From: Bolinopsis microptera
Lineage: Eukaryota; Ctenophora; Tentaculata; Lobata; Bolinopsidae
Assembly: GCF_026151205.1 (NCBI RefSeq)
Contig: NC_087081.1
Span: forward strand, 9,983,113-10,047,112
Direction: 5' to 3'
DNA length: 64,000 bases
Part shown: positions 1 through 18,783 of the stretch, piece by piece
Numbering within the stretch: position 1 is the first letter of the stretch
Layout: every line of letters starts with the position of its first letter
Program-made: the position numbers and the translations under genes
The notes under the pieces: model-generated
Told to the model about the DNA's origin: nothing
The model's input: the letters and a program-made list of their open reading frames with translations, nothing else
Database searches by the model: none

Positions 1-2493
1 TTATGAATACACTAAGGTTAGTTGATCCACAAGGTGTTGTTATGCGCACTCCAAAGTTCAAGAATAAGAGGCCTAAGAAGACCTTCTTCAGCAAGGGGCC
101 AAACTACTTATGGAGTCTGGATGGCCATGACAAGTTAAGTGGGGATGCCAACTGCCAATTCGACCTCAAAATATATGGGTATGTTACATTTCTTGTTTGT
201 GTGAAAACATGCTATTGCTGAGCTCTAATTGTTTTTATACCATCCCACAACTTATAAATTCCTTCGTGATGTTTTGAAAGGGGCGGGATGGCTCATAAGG
301 GGCGGGATTAAACGGGTAATCCTACTGTCAACATCAGCTAGAAAGATAACCCTGCTGGGCATTCCCGGGCGCATATCAAGTGTATCTTGTATAACCATGA
401 TTGAGTGTGTGCACGGTGCACCTGACTGAAAATTGTCACGTAACATGAGCGCACACACTACGTGATGAGATTGAGTGCATCATCTGACAGTATGGGAACA
501 CAGCATTGGATAAGATTTCCCCCTTATCAGCCAATCAGTTATATCACTATACTGTAGTAATTAGGTCGGGCGATATGCTAGCGTTATTAATTCTTTTTCA
601 TTTTTCACAGGGCCCTTGATACTTACAGTAGGAAAATCATGTTCTTGTACATTGGGCGGTCTAATAGAGACAGTGAAGTTATTGGACGTATTTTGTTTGA
701 CCATCTGCTGGAATCTAGAGTTTTACCGCAAATGCTTCGATTTGACAAAGGAACTGAGACCGTCCATGCTGCAGCTGTACACGTAAGTTAATTTTCCAAG
801 GCGTTTTTTATATATTCTACTGCCTACTGTCCCTGTGCCATGTCTGCTACAAATGCTGTTTCCATATTAAATTTCAATACGTACCTTAAAGCTATGGTGT
901 TAGACCGCAGGATTCTGCTTGTTTTCACTCTTGTTTTTCAGAAAACTCTATTGCAACTGAAAAATGTTGACAAGGAGATTACAACGATACTTGGTCCTTC
1001 TACTGCCAACAAAATAGAACGATTGTGGAGGCAGGTAGGCAATAGTTGGAGTGAAATGTTTGATAAATCTGGTTAAATCTTGCTCACTTCTTAGGTCACA
1101 ACTGTTTTCAAAACAATTATTTGTCGACAAGAAACAAACATAGGCAAAGCAAAGTCCGTTTCCTTACTTATACCATAGTTTGTCCCCATTTTCCAAGTAA
1201 AAAATGCTGACAGGTCCGCAAAAAGGTTTGTGATGGTTTTCGTCACGTACTTAGAGAGATTGATCAAGACGGTCTGTATGATTCAAGTTGCGAGTATGAC
1301 AGGGATTTAATTGCTGGTGTGTTCATACCTGTTGTCGAACGTTATCTCGACGAATTCAGGGAGAACCATAACAATATGAGGTAGGATTATAAATTTATAG
1401 TAAACTGCAATACGAAATTACTGAAAACATTCAAGAATAGAAACAACATATAGGATGTCTTTAAAGGCCCCATGTAGCCGGTGGACCCGACATGATACGA
1501 CATATCTCGACACGTCGGGGTTTGTCGGGGTTTGTCGGGGTTTATCGGGGTTTGTCGGGGTTTGTCGAAGTTTGTCGGGATATGTCGGGGTTTGTCGGGG
1601 TTTGAAATTATTGGGCAAACTGACATAATCCGACATACCCTGACATATCTCGACACGTCGGGGTTTGTCGGGGTCTGTCGGGATATGTCGGAGTTTGTCG
1701 GGATATGTCGGGGTGTGTCGGGGTTTTTCGGGGTGTGTCGGGGTTTTTCGGGGTTTGTCGAGCCTGGAGGCTACATGAGGCCTCTTTAAGTGCATATCTA
1801 ATAATCTAATAAATCTGTTCAGGGGAAGAAAGCAGCGCAACGTGGAACTTCCATCAGGAACAATTCCTGAGCATGTGTATTCGTGCCCAGAAGAGTACGG
1901 CGGAGAGGTTAGTTTGATTAGATCAAATGAATTATTCTTTACTAAAAACCGTCAACAGTGTTGGCTAACGCAATCAGATAAATTAGCAAACAAAAACAAC
2001 CCAATTATAGCAATACAAACTAGCAGACAGAAAACCTATTATCTGGGCCCAATTATTATTTATTTTCCCCTCTCATATTAATTATCAGGTATTATTTATC
2101 ATTCAGGAGTGTGGAATCATGCTTTCTGATAAGGATATAGAGAGTTTCACTGACGCTGATATTTTGTCCAACGTTTTTACTGGTATTAAAATTAATTCAG
2201 AGTTGGCGTCTGAATACCTCGTTGCTGCTCTCCCTCGGATAGCAGTAAGTGTCTTCAAATGCATCCTACTTCCCCTCTCATATTAATTGTTATCGTTTAT
2301 CCACGTATATATATATATATATCTTACTCCGATGACTGGCTATGAACACGTAATAATGACTGGCTATGAACATGTAATAGTTAGGCAACGTTTTTGCTAA
2401 AATATTTACCCGTTTCAGGAACTTCAGTTAAGTGGGGTTAAAGCGGAATACACACGAATAAGGGAAGCGGTCTATCGAGATACCAGATTTTGA
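1..2493 (+). CDS. DDE integrase-core protein, 3' part of a seven-exon gene (5' partial)
   Basis: Exons read 3-178, 611-782, 942-1034, 1214-1380, 1823-1907, 2107-2244 and 2419-2493 (TGA); all introns are GT-AG and every junction keeps phase. The product resembles the retroviral-type integrase core found in many animal genomes as intron-containing genes. A DDE triad is visible, numbering from the Met codon at 3: D40 in LDGHDKL, D104 in RFDKGTET, E142 in NKIERLWRQ. The ALDTYSRK segment matches the usual second beta-strand region. The stretch before the first Asp (LRLVDPQGV) usually lies inside this family's N-terminal region, so the Met at 3 is probably internal and the gene probably starts upstream of the window. 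I infer a domesticated or host-type integrase gene rather than a young transposon, because there are six introns and no adjacent terminal repeats. The function is unknown. Confidence 0.8.
1459..1790. mobile_element. MITE-like element with internal CGGGGTTTGT minisatellite
   Basis: Lies in an intron of the integrase gene. The left end (CTTTAAAGGCCCCATGTAGC) and right end (GGCTACATGAGGCCTCTTTA) form imperfect terminal inverted repeats. The interior is about 25 variants of a GTCGGGGTTT unit, with TCTCGACACGTCGGGG occurring twice. The same right end and minisatellite recur at 34388-34470. The peptide-like PDKPRQTPTN reading on the minus strand is only the repeat translated. It is probably a non-autonomous DNA element; no transposase is present. 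Confidence 0.6.
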
Positions 2494-3719
2494 TAATTTC
2501 CGTCTCGTTGAAGCCGAGATTTTATTAAAGAACGTTTAGTTATAAATATCGTAAAAAAGCTTCTGTTGGTTTTTGTACTGTTTTTTCTTCGGTACACCCA
2601 GCCATATCCATACAATCGTGTTATAAGGATTTCAAGTTAACTTGAAAGTTTAAATGTTAAACTCCGTAAATTATAAAGTTGGTATAATTCTTTTCTAAGG
2701 ATTAGAATACGAAGTAAGTTATTATGATAAAATGTTTGTTTCACTGCTAACATCATCTTACAAAATATAAAAACCCAAGTAATCTCTCTCTAACATTCAA
2801 TTTTTAACATTAAATTTTAACATTGACTTCTTTTTAGCAGAACTACAATGTTTTGTTAAATTATAACATTTACTTGATTGATTTAACATTTACATGTACT
2901 TGGTTGGTTAAACACCTTTAAACCTCGGTTAAACGCATGAAATTGATTTTTAGATTTTTAACATTCAATTTTTAACATTAAATTTTAACATTAAATTTTA
3001 ACATTAAATTTTAACATTGAATTCTTTTTAGCAGAACTACAATGTTTTGTTAAATTATAACATTTACTTGGTTGTTTTATATGTGGGTTTGATTCTTCTG
3101 TTGGTTTTTGTACTGTTTTTTCTTCGGTACACCCAGCCATTACCCATAAAATCGTGTTATAAGGATTTCAATTTAACTTGAAAGTTTAAATGTTAAACTC
3201 TGTAAATTATAAAGTTGGTATAATTCTTTTCTAAGGATTAGAATACGAAGTAAGTTATTATGATAAAATGTTTGTTTCACTGCTAACATCATCCTACAAA
3301 ATATAAAAAGCCCAAGTAATCTCTCAACTTTGAACACAAATTTATCTGTTAAAAACTGCTCTAAAATGACTAAATTGTGTTTTTGTAAACCACACTAGCA
3401 TACAGATTTGTCCGGCCAATGGGGCCGGGCAAGATGCTGAACTCAATCTCAATAACCTAATGTCTGCAGTCGTTTTCAAGCACGCTTAAATCACACGTCA
3501 AATACAGGAGTTTATCGGTATGCCATATATATTTCACCTGAGGACAATAATAGGTGGATAATAATAACTGGATCAGACTACACGTGAGGGAACAATAAGC
3601 ACGCGTTAGCGCGATCGCCATCTGGTACAATTGTAGACATCTGCGCGCGCGCAACGTACGTTCTTTGTGGCGCGCAGTGAGGACTGCTGATGGCACATTT
3701 CGGCCATATGGAGCGATTT
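2494..3719. repeat. AT-rich intergenic DNA with a ~230-bp direct duplication
   Basis: About 230 bp at 2560-2788 recur with few changes at 3095-3325. The DNA between them holds a second nested duplication built on TTTTAACATTAAA units (2797-2885 and 2958-3070). No coding region is supported. The first copy begins 67 bp after the integrase stop codon and may overlap its 3' UTR. The remainder to 3719 shows no gene. Confidence 0.7.
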
Positions 3720-3925
3720 CATTTTTGTTTTGAATTTTTTTTGGTTTTTTTTTTAATTTTTTTTTGTTTTTTTTTTTGTTTTGGTTTTTTATTGTTTTAA
3801 ATTGCTTTTTTTTTTTGTTTTTTTTTAGTTTAGTTTTTTTTTTTTTTTTTTTTTATTTATTTTTGGTTTATTTTTTTAAAGTTTGGTTATTTTTTGGTTT
3901 TTTTTGGTTTTCTAAATTTATTTTG
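3720..3925. repeat. T-rich low-complexity tract
   Basis: About 200 bp almost entirely T with scattered G and A, including a run of about 20 T near 3835-3854. No gene-like sequence is seen from here to 4505. Confidence 0.8.
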
Positions 3926-4505
3926 AAATAATTTACAATGACCCACCTCGGCCACCATAGGGAGAGTACGTGAGACACTTTAGTATCACATTTGGGTCAA
4001 AAAATGATCAATTAAACCACTTACCACCGGCCGATTTAAAAAACCTTAATCATTTGGCTTGGTCAGAGCTTTGTCGGCACTATACCGAAAAAACCAGCCC
4101 CGAAACTCTTACTGTTTTCTTGATTAAGCCGTTCGGAAATTATACGCGAACGATCACACATCTTGAGATTATTAGTATAGATTATGCCTTGACCTAAATA
4201 TGTATAATAAAATATGAGCCACAGTTCTTTCTTCTACCTAAATCTCCACACAAAATCCTGCATCGTAAAAAACTTGTTGAAAACGGTTTATAGAAATCAT
4301 CAGCCACAACTTACACTAAATACATACAGTAAAACCCCTTATACTGGGTGGGAGAAAGTGCAAGTATTATGGAATACTCGTGTATCTGTACACATATGGT
4401 ACACACTTAAGCACTTCACTCCAGGGTTGTCTAAATATTGCATATTATATGTTTTTGTTGGGTGGTGTATATTGCGATTAGAGCTTGGATGTTTCGGGGG
4501 TATCT

Positions 4506-4735
4506 AGGGCCTGGGTAGTTTAGCGGTTATAACACCAGTCCGGATAGCTGGAGGTCCCGGGTTCAATTCCCAGTCCAGTCCCAGTGCCTTGATTTTTCCG
4601 ATATGCTTGTTCACTAATTCAGATGCGAAGTTTGAGCTCTATTCGCAATATACACCCAGTGCCTTGATTTTTCCGATATGCTTGTTCACTAATTCAGATG
4701 CGAAGTTTGAGCTCTATTCGCAATATACACCACCG
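4506..4735 (+). mobile_element. tRNA-derived SINE with tandemly duplicated 3' tail
   Basis: The head folds like a degenerate tRNA. A box A-like TAGTTTAGCGG lies at 4516-4526, a box B-like GGTTCAATTCC at 4560-4570, and an anticodon-type stem CCAGT/GCTGG lies between them. The acceptor stem has mismatches and position 33 of the loop is C rather than T, which argues against a functional tRNA. Immediately after the head, a 75-bp non-tRNA tail (4580-4654) is repeated almost exactly (4655-4731). This organisation is that of a Pol III-transcribed SINE. Confidence 0.65.
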
Positions 4736-4741
4736 AACAAA

Positions 4742-4925
4742 AACAGTAAAACCCCGATATACCGCGCCCCGATTTACCGCAAACCCTGGTATACCGCGGC
4801 CATTTCCTTTCTCCCAAATAGGGCTAAACATACATAATGTAAACCAAACAAAACCCCGATTTACCGCGGCCCCCGATATACCGCGGATGTTTTCTTTCCC
4901 GCAGTAAATCGGGGTTTTACCGTAT
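4742..4925. mobile_element. Small foldback/MITE built on TAAAACCCCGATNTACCGC
   Basis: The left end ACAGTAAAACCCCGATATAC is inverted at the right end (GTAAATCGGGGTTTTACCGT). Internal copies of ACCCCGATTTACCGCGG occur in direct orientation. Diverged relatives of the end sequence appear at 4328-4350 and at about 42000-42050 in an ALDH6A1 intron, so it is a dispersed family. No coding capacity. Confidence 0.6.
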
Positions 4926-5047
4926 AGTACTAAAACAAACTACAAAGTATCGGCACGTAGATAAAGAATATGAGAATAAAATATAAAAGTTCATAAATTC
5001 TGATAACAAGTCAGAGTGCGTGTAGAACGCATATAACTTATAAGGCT

Positions 5048-5350
5048 CTAGCTCTCACTAACACAATTAACTTTATTGTCTCTGATAAAATAACGCTTGC
5101 TATTGTCCTGCTTTATTAGTTCTTTTATCTGTTTGACAAGTCCACTGTGTAGCCTTCTCTGCTCTTTTGTCCTATCCGATGCAAGATAAACTGACTTAAA
5201 ATCTACATTTGTTAATATAAGTTTGTGTGTGTTCCTTAGTATAATGTCCACATCGCTAGAACTTTCAAACTGAACTTTGATTGGTCGCGTTTTGGGATAA
5301 CGTGCTAAATTGTCAAGTTTTGGGTGACTTACTGCCTCTCGTGACAGCAA
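5048..5350 (-). pseudogene. Non-LTR retrotransposon ORF1 fragment (RNA-binding region)
   Basis: A 100-codon minus-strand reading frame that looks like the RRM/C-terminal-domain part of LINE ORF1 proteins of invertebrates. Landmarks are LARYPKTRPIKVQFESSSDV, then DVDIILRNTHKL, DFKSVYLASDRTKEQRR and RYFIRDNKV, in the usual order for that family. The first stretch fits the common R-(L/A)-K/RY-x-RPI-V-F pattern. No second ORF, EEP or RT lies next to it on this strand, so it is an isolated relic. It ends in a natural stop codon, which may be the true ORF1 end or chance. Confidence 0.55.
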
Positions 5351-5720
5351 TTCTAGTTATTTCTAAGATGACAGTTATATAATTTAAATGTTTTTATTCC
5401 AAATTTGTTTTTTGAAAGATACGGTTAAATTGCCAAAAAAAAGCGAAGATGCATTTTCCATTTGTTTCATTAACATACTAACGAATTCAGAAGAAAATAA
5501 AGTAGAACAACTAGATTTGAAATATATTCATGGGCCTTTTCAAAAACTTATCGATATGAGAAAGTTCGTGATTTGGATAACACCGTAGTAAAAAACATTG
5601 TCGTACTTTGAATCATAATGTTTTCTGTAATATATCTGTGGCGTCTCTAGAACTTTTCTAGTATAATATGTAATGTAAGCCGGGCATCCTTAACAGTTAA
5701 CACTAATCCCCGATTTTCAG
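5351..5720. other. No assignable gene
   Basis: AT-rich. A 66-codon plus-strand frame at 5388-5588 exists but has no recognisable features. It could at best hold an upstream exon of the following gene. Confidence 0.4.
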
Positions 5721-6121
5721 GGAATTTTCTGGAACTAAACCACGAGATCCTGGAACGTTACTCCGCATGCACCACAGCAGCTGAGGTTATAGAACAACAA
5801 AACGAGCACATGAAATTCATAGAACAGGAATCAATGGATAGAAAATCTCAGGATATGACAGAAATTGACTTTAGTGTAGAAATGTGTAATCCCAACCGAC
5901 AGACTGTCCCGGAATACAGTGAATCTTCTGAAGATTACGAGTCTTCTGAAGAGGAAGAGGAAGAGGAAGAATCAGATTCAGAAGAGAGCGCTTCTGAGTC
6001 TGAAGAGAGTGTGAAAGTGGGGGAATCTTCCGTGGAACCAGATCAGGTGACCGCAGATCACGTGACAGAAAAGCTAAATTCAGTGACGTTTTTAGACCAA
6101 GATGAAGTTTATGATATTTAA
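5721..6121 (+). CDS. Terminal exon of an unidentified protein with an acidic Ser/Glu tail
   Basis: A good acceptor (CGATTTTCAG, ending 5720) opens a frame that runs to TAA at 6119-6121. The exon enters in phase, with two leading bases completing a split codon. It reads as a short hydrophilic helix (FLELNHEILERY, then AEVIEQQNEHMKF), followed by a strongly acidic tract rich in Glu and Ser-Glu pairs at about 5920-6020 and a C-terminus ending DQDEVYDI. Acidic Ser-rich tails of this kind are often casein kinase 2 substrates, but that is only a general property. I do not recognise the family. No upstream exon could be assigned, because the preceding DNA carries a LINE relic and a SINE. Confidence 0.5.
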
Positions 6122-6803
6122 TTTTACTTTTAGTGGGAATGAAATGATTTGATTTTTATAAAATACGTTTCAAAATTTTACTGGGTTGACCTATTTACGA
6201 ATATACGATGAGATGGGCTAGAATTTTGCCCCAACTGTAAAATACGCGTACGTTGTGAGATTCTTTTTGAATTTTTCGATAATTGGTTGTTAACATTATT
6301 AATTAATATTTATTCTTTCTATTTTCGTGCTATGTTCTTTCTTGTCACTATTGTGATAAAGATTCTAGACCAAATCAGGCGGGTATTTCCTATAGCTCTG
6401 AAGAGGTGTTGGAAATGGCGAAAAATCTCATTTCACGCCATTCCATATAATATCATGTATTCAACTTTTTTACCTTTATATTTTTTAGCTATGTTATGAG
6501 CGATAATTAAAGAATTCCTCACATAAAGATACGAGTTTGAGGACTTCTCTACACATGATAAACTTAACAACTTGCTGAAACAACCAGACACGAACAGGAA
6601 TCACCCCTGTAACCGTATCATTAAGAAACAACCAACTTTCTTGGGGGAAGATTTTTAAAACCAAATCACCTTTACCCCAAGAAAGCCCCTATATCTCGAT
6701 AATCCTCAGCTCAACAGAGAAAATAAGACGCTATCCGCTCACAAGTTGCCATACCACCCTGTGTAAACACAGAGGCTACCATTCTGTAGTTGAGCCCGGT
6801 AAG
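6122..6803. other. Intergenic; no gene seen
   Basis: AT-rich DNA between the acidic-tail exon and the GT8 start codon. It probably contains the 3' UTR of the former and the promoter/5' UTR of the latter. No clear TATA box or initiator could be assigned. Confidence 0.5.
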
Positions 6804-15099
<8,296 letters not shown>

Positions 15100-15148
15100 T
15101 TTTAGAAGTAGAACAGGAGGGTAGTTAATTTTTGCCCCACGCTGTCGT

Positions 15149-15179
<31 letters not shown>

Positions 15180-15771
15180 TTACGCGGCCACTAACAAAGA
15201 GTCGATGTTTGGATTGTGATAAGTGTGTTGTGATTTTGGTGTAACTTTTTGTTGGTGTCTTATTTGATTTTATTTTTAGACATGTCGATAGTGGATACAT
15301 ATGCAGTAACTCTGGTGATATAACCTTGCAATTGTATCCTTGTATTTCTGTATAATTGTTTTTCTTTCGAATTCACTAATAAAAGTGTCAGATGCCGAAT
15401 AGTTCTATGCGTGCTTTGAAATATTATTTCTTCACCTACCCACGTGCTCACGCGTACTACGAGACGCGCTTGTTTTACAAGCAACAAGTATGTAATTTGC
15501 CGCCGTATGGTGGTTGGTGGCTCTGGTTAGAGCAGATTATTTCTATTTGATCTTTTTTCAGTACCGTTTATTTAATATGTAAACTCTTTTAATATGTAAA
15601 TGTTTACTAATAATATCATATAAAAGTTGAATTATCGAAGTTACAATGAAAAAGAACTGTTTTACCCTGTTTATGTTTACCTACCTTTGAGCTTGCTAGT
15701 ACAGTCTATTGCTCGCTTTCTTACGTATAGGATAAGGAAGCTCAAAGAGCGCCGCGCACATGACAGTGATA
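15100..15771. other. Intergenic; (TA)n tract, no gene
   Basis: Downstream of GT8. Contains a short TA microsatellite at about 15149-15180. The frames here (minus 15260-15487, plus 15627-15824) lack any family signature and are treated as chance. Confidence 0.5.
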
Positions 15772-15810
15772 ACCTGGGGACCACAGGCTATAATGTTCAG
15801 AAACATAGAG

Positions 15811-16253
15811 ATTCGGCGGAATGATAGGCTGTTCGCCGCCCAGTAAGGCGTGCCAGGCAAGGTTTTTGGTTAAAGTATTATGTTAATTTATAAGAGACGG
15901 TACCATACGTGATGAGTATTGAGTTTGAGTTGCGTCGTCAGTCTTGCTCTAACCATGCAGAGCCCTGATCTCTCTAGCCTTGCAGTAGCGCGTCACGCAG
16001 TACGAGTAGACTCATGCATCATGGCTATGTGAATCGTCGCGTCAGTCGTACGTGCCGTATGGTTATTGGCTAAGACCTCAGACCACGACACGTGATCAAC
16101 GGGTGATACTCTTAACATATTTTTACGCAATACCGTCGACGAATGCAATACAACTGACAACATGACTCGCGGCGCGCGTTTTGATTGGTTATAAGCCTAC
16201 AAATCACCACACATTATTTACTGGGCGGCGCTCAGCCTGTCATTCCGCCGAAT
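15811..16253. mobile_element. MITE with ~36-bp terminal inverted repeats (unit 1)
   Basis: The left end ATTCGGCGGAATGATAGGCT continues to CGCCGCCCAGTAA. The right end TTACTGGGCGGCG continues to TGTCATTCCGCCGAAT, its near-perfect complement. There is no coding capacity. A second copy is in unit 2 at about 17394-17833. Confidence 0.65.
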
Positions 16254-16656
16254 CTTTATTCGGGCTGAGTGAATTACGACCTCCATCGCCCTTTGACATA
16301 CGTTGCATGCCACTTTTCGCGCGCGAAGCGCGCGCCGCCGAAGGCGGAAAAATCAGATAATATCTCTGATATTTGGATACGAAACATGTATCAAATCGCC
16401 CTGAAAAAAGTGCGAATGCTCATAGGATGTTAGAGCGCACGTGACTAGCATTCACGTGATCGTTCAGAACCATTTACAGCCGCGCAATTCAAAAGATCAC
16501 GTGCACGTCAAGATGATGATTAATCACTACACTCGACTGTCACGTGACTTTTTCAATTCAACCCATTCTCTAGCTGGCCCTGAACGACTATTCGAAATTT
16601 TGATTCACGATGTCAATCCTTCGCATCTCGCCGATCTGCACACCCTCTAATCTGAT

Positions 16657-16725
16657 CCCAACCCTAACCCTAACCCAATCCCTAACAAAAGCATATGCTG
16701 AAATCCTAACCCTAACGATAAATTA
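16657..16725. repeat. Telomere-like CCCTAA runs (unit 1; repeated at 18127-18195)
   Basis: AACCCTAACCCTAACCC and ATCCTAACCCTAACG are short interstitial matches to the animal (TTAGGG)n telomere repeat. They are present in both tandem units at the same position. Confidence 0.7.
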
Positions 16726-16764
16726 GACTAACTTCCTTATCACTTATACAGTCATATCACGTGA

Positions 16765-17100
16765 TTGACGGATGTTACTCGTCTAAATTTCTTCGAAGTA
16801 GCGCGCACGAGCTACGAAGTAGCGCGCGCCGGGCCAGATCATTAACAATGGTCAAATCACGTGATCGAGATCGAAACAGTTTTTCGTCAATATCTCGTCA
16901 GGGAAGTATTTTACCTTTATGTCGTCTGTCGTGGGGGTGATTCGGAATTAGCGTCCGAAAATACATCTATTGAAGTTGGTTTCAACTTGACCATTGTTAA
17001 TGATCTGGCCCGGCGCGCGCTACTTCGTAGCTCGTGCTTCGAGAAGAAAGTGGCGCGCGCTACTTCGAAGAAATTTAGACGAGTAACATCCGTCAAGTTT
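16765..17100. mobile_element. Foldback element, ~90-bp arms with CGAAGTAGCGCGC (unit 1; copy at 18235-18575)
   Basis: The left arm runs GACGGATGTTACTCGTCTAA to CATTAACAATGGTCAA. The right arm is the complement, from TTGACCATTGTTAATG to AGACGAGTAACATCCGTC, with a loop of about 125 bp. Arm fragments of the same family occur in GT8 introns (9960-10130, 14729-14765). Confidence 0.75.
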
Positions 17101-17351
17101 CAACTGTCGGGGGCCCTCATAGAACAATCTCGAAGATCGACTATATAGTGATTTAGCACGCTCGTGCACGTCAACTACTAATTGGAAAAAAGTGACGTAT
17201 GCGCTATACTACAAGAGCCGCGCGCTGAGTTAGATTGTAAAATCTGATTATTTGATTGTAAAATCGCATAAACGCTTCTACTTGCGCGTTTTAGAGGGTT
17301 CAATTACGCCAGGCTAATATGTTTATGAACATAATAGTTTGGGGTCCCCTT

Positions 17352-18783
17352 ACCTGGGGACCTCAGCTAGGCTATCATAATCGAATAGAGAGTAGGCGGA
17401 ATAATAGGCTGTTCGCCGCCCAGCAAGGCGTGCCAGGCAAGGTTTTTGGTTAAAGTATTATGTTAATTTATAAGAGACGGTACCATACGTGATGAGTATT
17501 GAGTTTGAGTTGCGTCGTCAGTCTTGCTCTAACCATGCAGAGCCCTGATCTCTCTAGCCTTGCAGTAGCGCGTCACGCAGTACGAGTAGACTCATGCATC
17601 ATGGCTATGTGAATCGTCGCGTCAGTCGTACGTGCCGTATGGTTATTGGCTAAGACCTCAGACCACGACACGTGATCAACGGGTGATACTCTTAACATAT
17701 TTTTACGCAATACCGTCGACGAATGCAACACAACTGACAACATGACTCGCGGCGCGCGTTTTGATTGGTTATAAGCCTACAAATCACCACACATTATTTA
17801 CTGGGCGGCGCTCAGCCTGTCATTCCGCCGAATCTTTATTCGGGCTGAGTGAATTACGACCTCCATCGCCCTGAAAAAAGTGCGAATGCTCATAGGATGT
17901 TAGAGCGCACGTGACTAGCATTCACGTGATCGTTCAGAACCATTTACAGCCGCGCAATTCAAAAGATCACGTGCACGTCAAGATGATGATTAATCACTAC
18001 ACTCGACTGTCACGTGACTTTTTCAATTCAACCCATTCTCTAGCTGGCCCTGAACGACTATTCGAAATCTTGATTCACGATGTCAATCCTTCGCATCTCG
18101 CCGATCTGCACACCCTCTAATCTGATCCCAACCCTAACCCTAACCCAATCCCTAACAAAAGCATATGCTGAAATCCTAACCCTAACGAGAAATTAGACTA
18201 ACTTCCTTATCACTTATACAGTCATATCACGTGATTGACGGATGTTACTCGTCTAAATTTCTTCGAAGTAGCGCGCACGAGCTACGAAGTACCGCGCGCC
18301 GGGCCAGATCATTAACAATGGTCAAATCACGTGATCGAGATCGAAACAGTTTTTCGTCAATATCTCGTCAGGGAAGTATTTTACCTTTATGTCGTCAGTC
18401 GTGGGGGTGATTCGGAATTAGCGTCCGAAAATACATCTATTGAAGTTGGTTTCAACTTGACCATTGTTAATGATCTGGCCCGGCGCGCGCTACTTCGTAG
18501 CTCGTGCTTCGAGAAGAAAGTGGCGCGCGCTACTTCGAAGAAATTTAGACGAGTAACATCCGTCAAGTTTCAATACAAGTTTCAATACAACTGTCGGGGG
18601 CCCTCATAGAACAATCTCGAAGATCGACTATATAGTGATTTAGCACGCTCGTGCACGTCAACTACTAATTGGAAAAAAGTGACGTATGCGCTATACTACA
18701 AGAGCCGCGCGCTGAGTTAGATTGTAAAATCTGATTATTTGATTGTAAAATCGCATAAACGCTTCTACTTGCGCGTTTTAGAG
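17352..18783. repeat. Tandem duplication, unit 2 (~1.4 kb)
   Basis: Second copy of 15772-17296. It lacks the 110-bp segment and has a short extra duplication of AAGTTTCAATAC near 18570-18590. Otherwise only scattered substitutions are seen, so the duplication is recent. Confidence 0.9.

Larger units (their letters stand above)
15772..17296. repeat. Tandem duplication, unit 1 (~1.5 kb)
   Basis: Nearly identical to 17352-18783. It contains, in order, an inverted-repeat element (15811-16253), a 110-bp segment absent from unit 2 (about 16289-16398, bounded by ATCGCCCT on both sides), CCCTAA telomere-like runs (16657-16725), and a long foldback (about 16765-17100). Several TCACGTGA octamers are present. 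A 69-codon frame at 16441-16650 is repeated in unit 2 with one synonymous change. Confidence 0.9.

Noticed and set aside
4506-4580. Functional tRNA gene
   Set aside because: Acceptor and T stems have mismatches, position 33 is not T, and a duplicated non-tRNA tail follows, so a SINE is more likely.
15260-15824. Small frames downstream of GT8
   Set aside because: AT-driven, no domain, and one crosses into the tandem duplication.
16441-18120. 69-codon frame conserved in both tandem units
   Set aside because: Conservation follows from the recent duplication. There is no family signature, and the sequence includes E-box-like palindromes and foldback DNA.
16861-18609. 95- and 92-codon frames in the tandem units
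   Set aside because: They run through the foldback arm, and their ends differ because of an indel.
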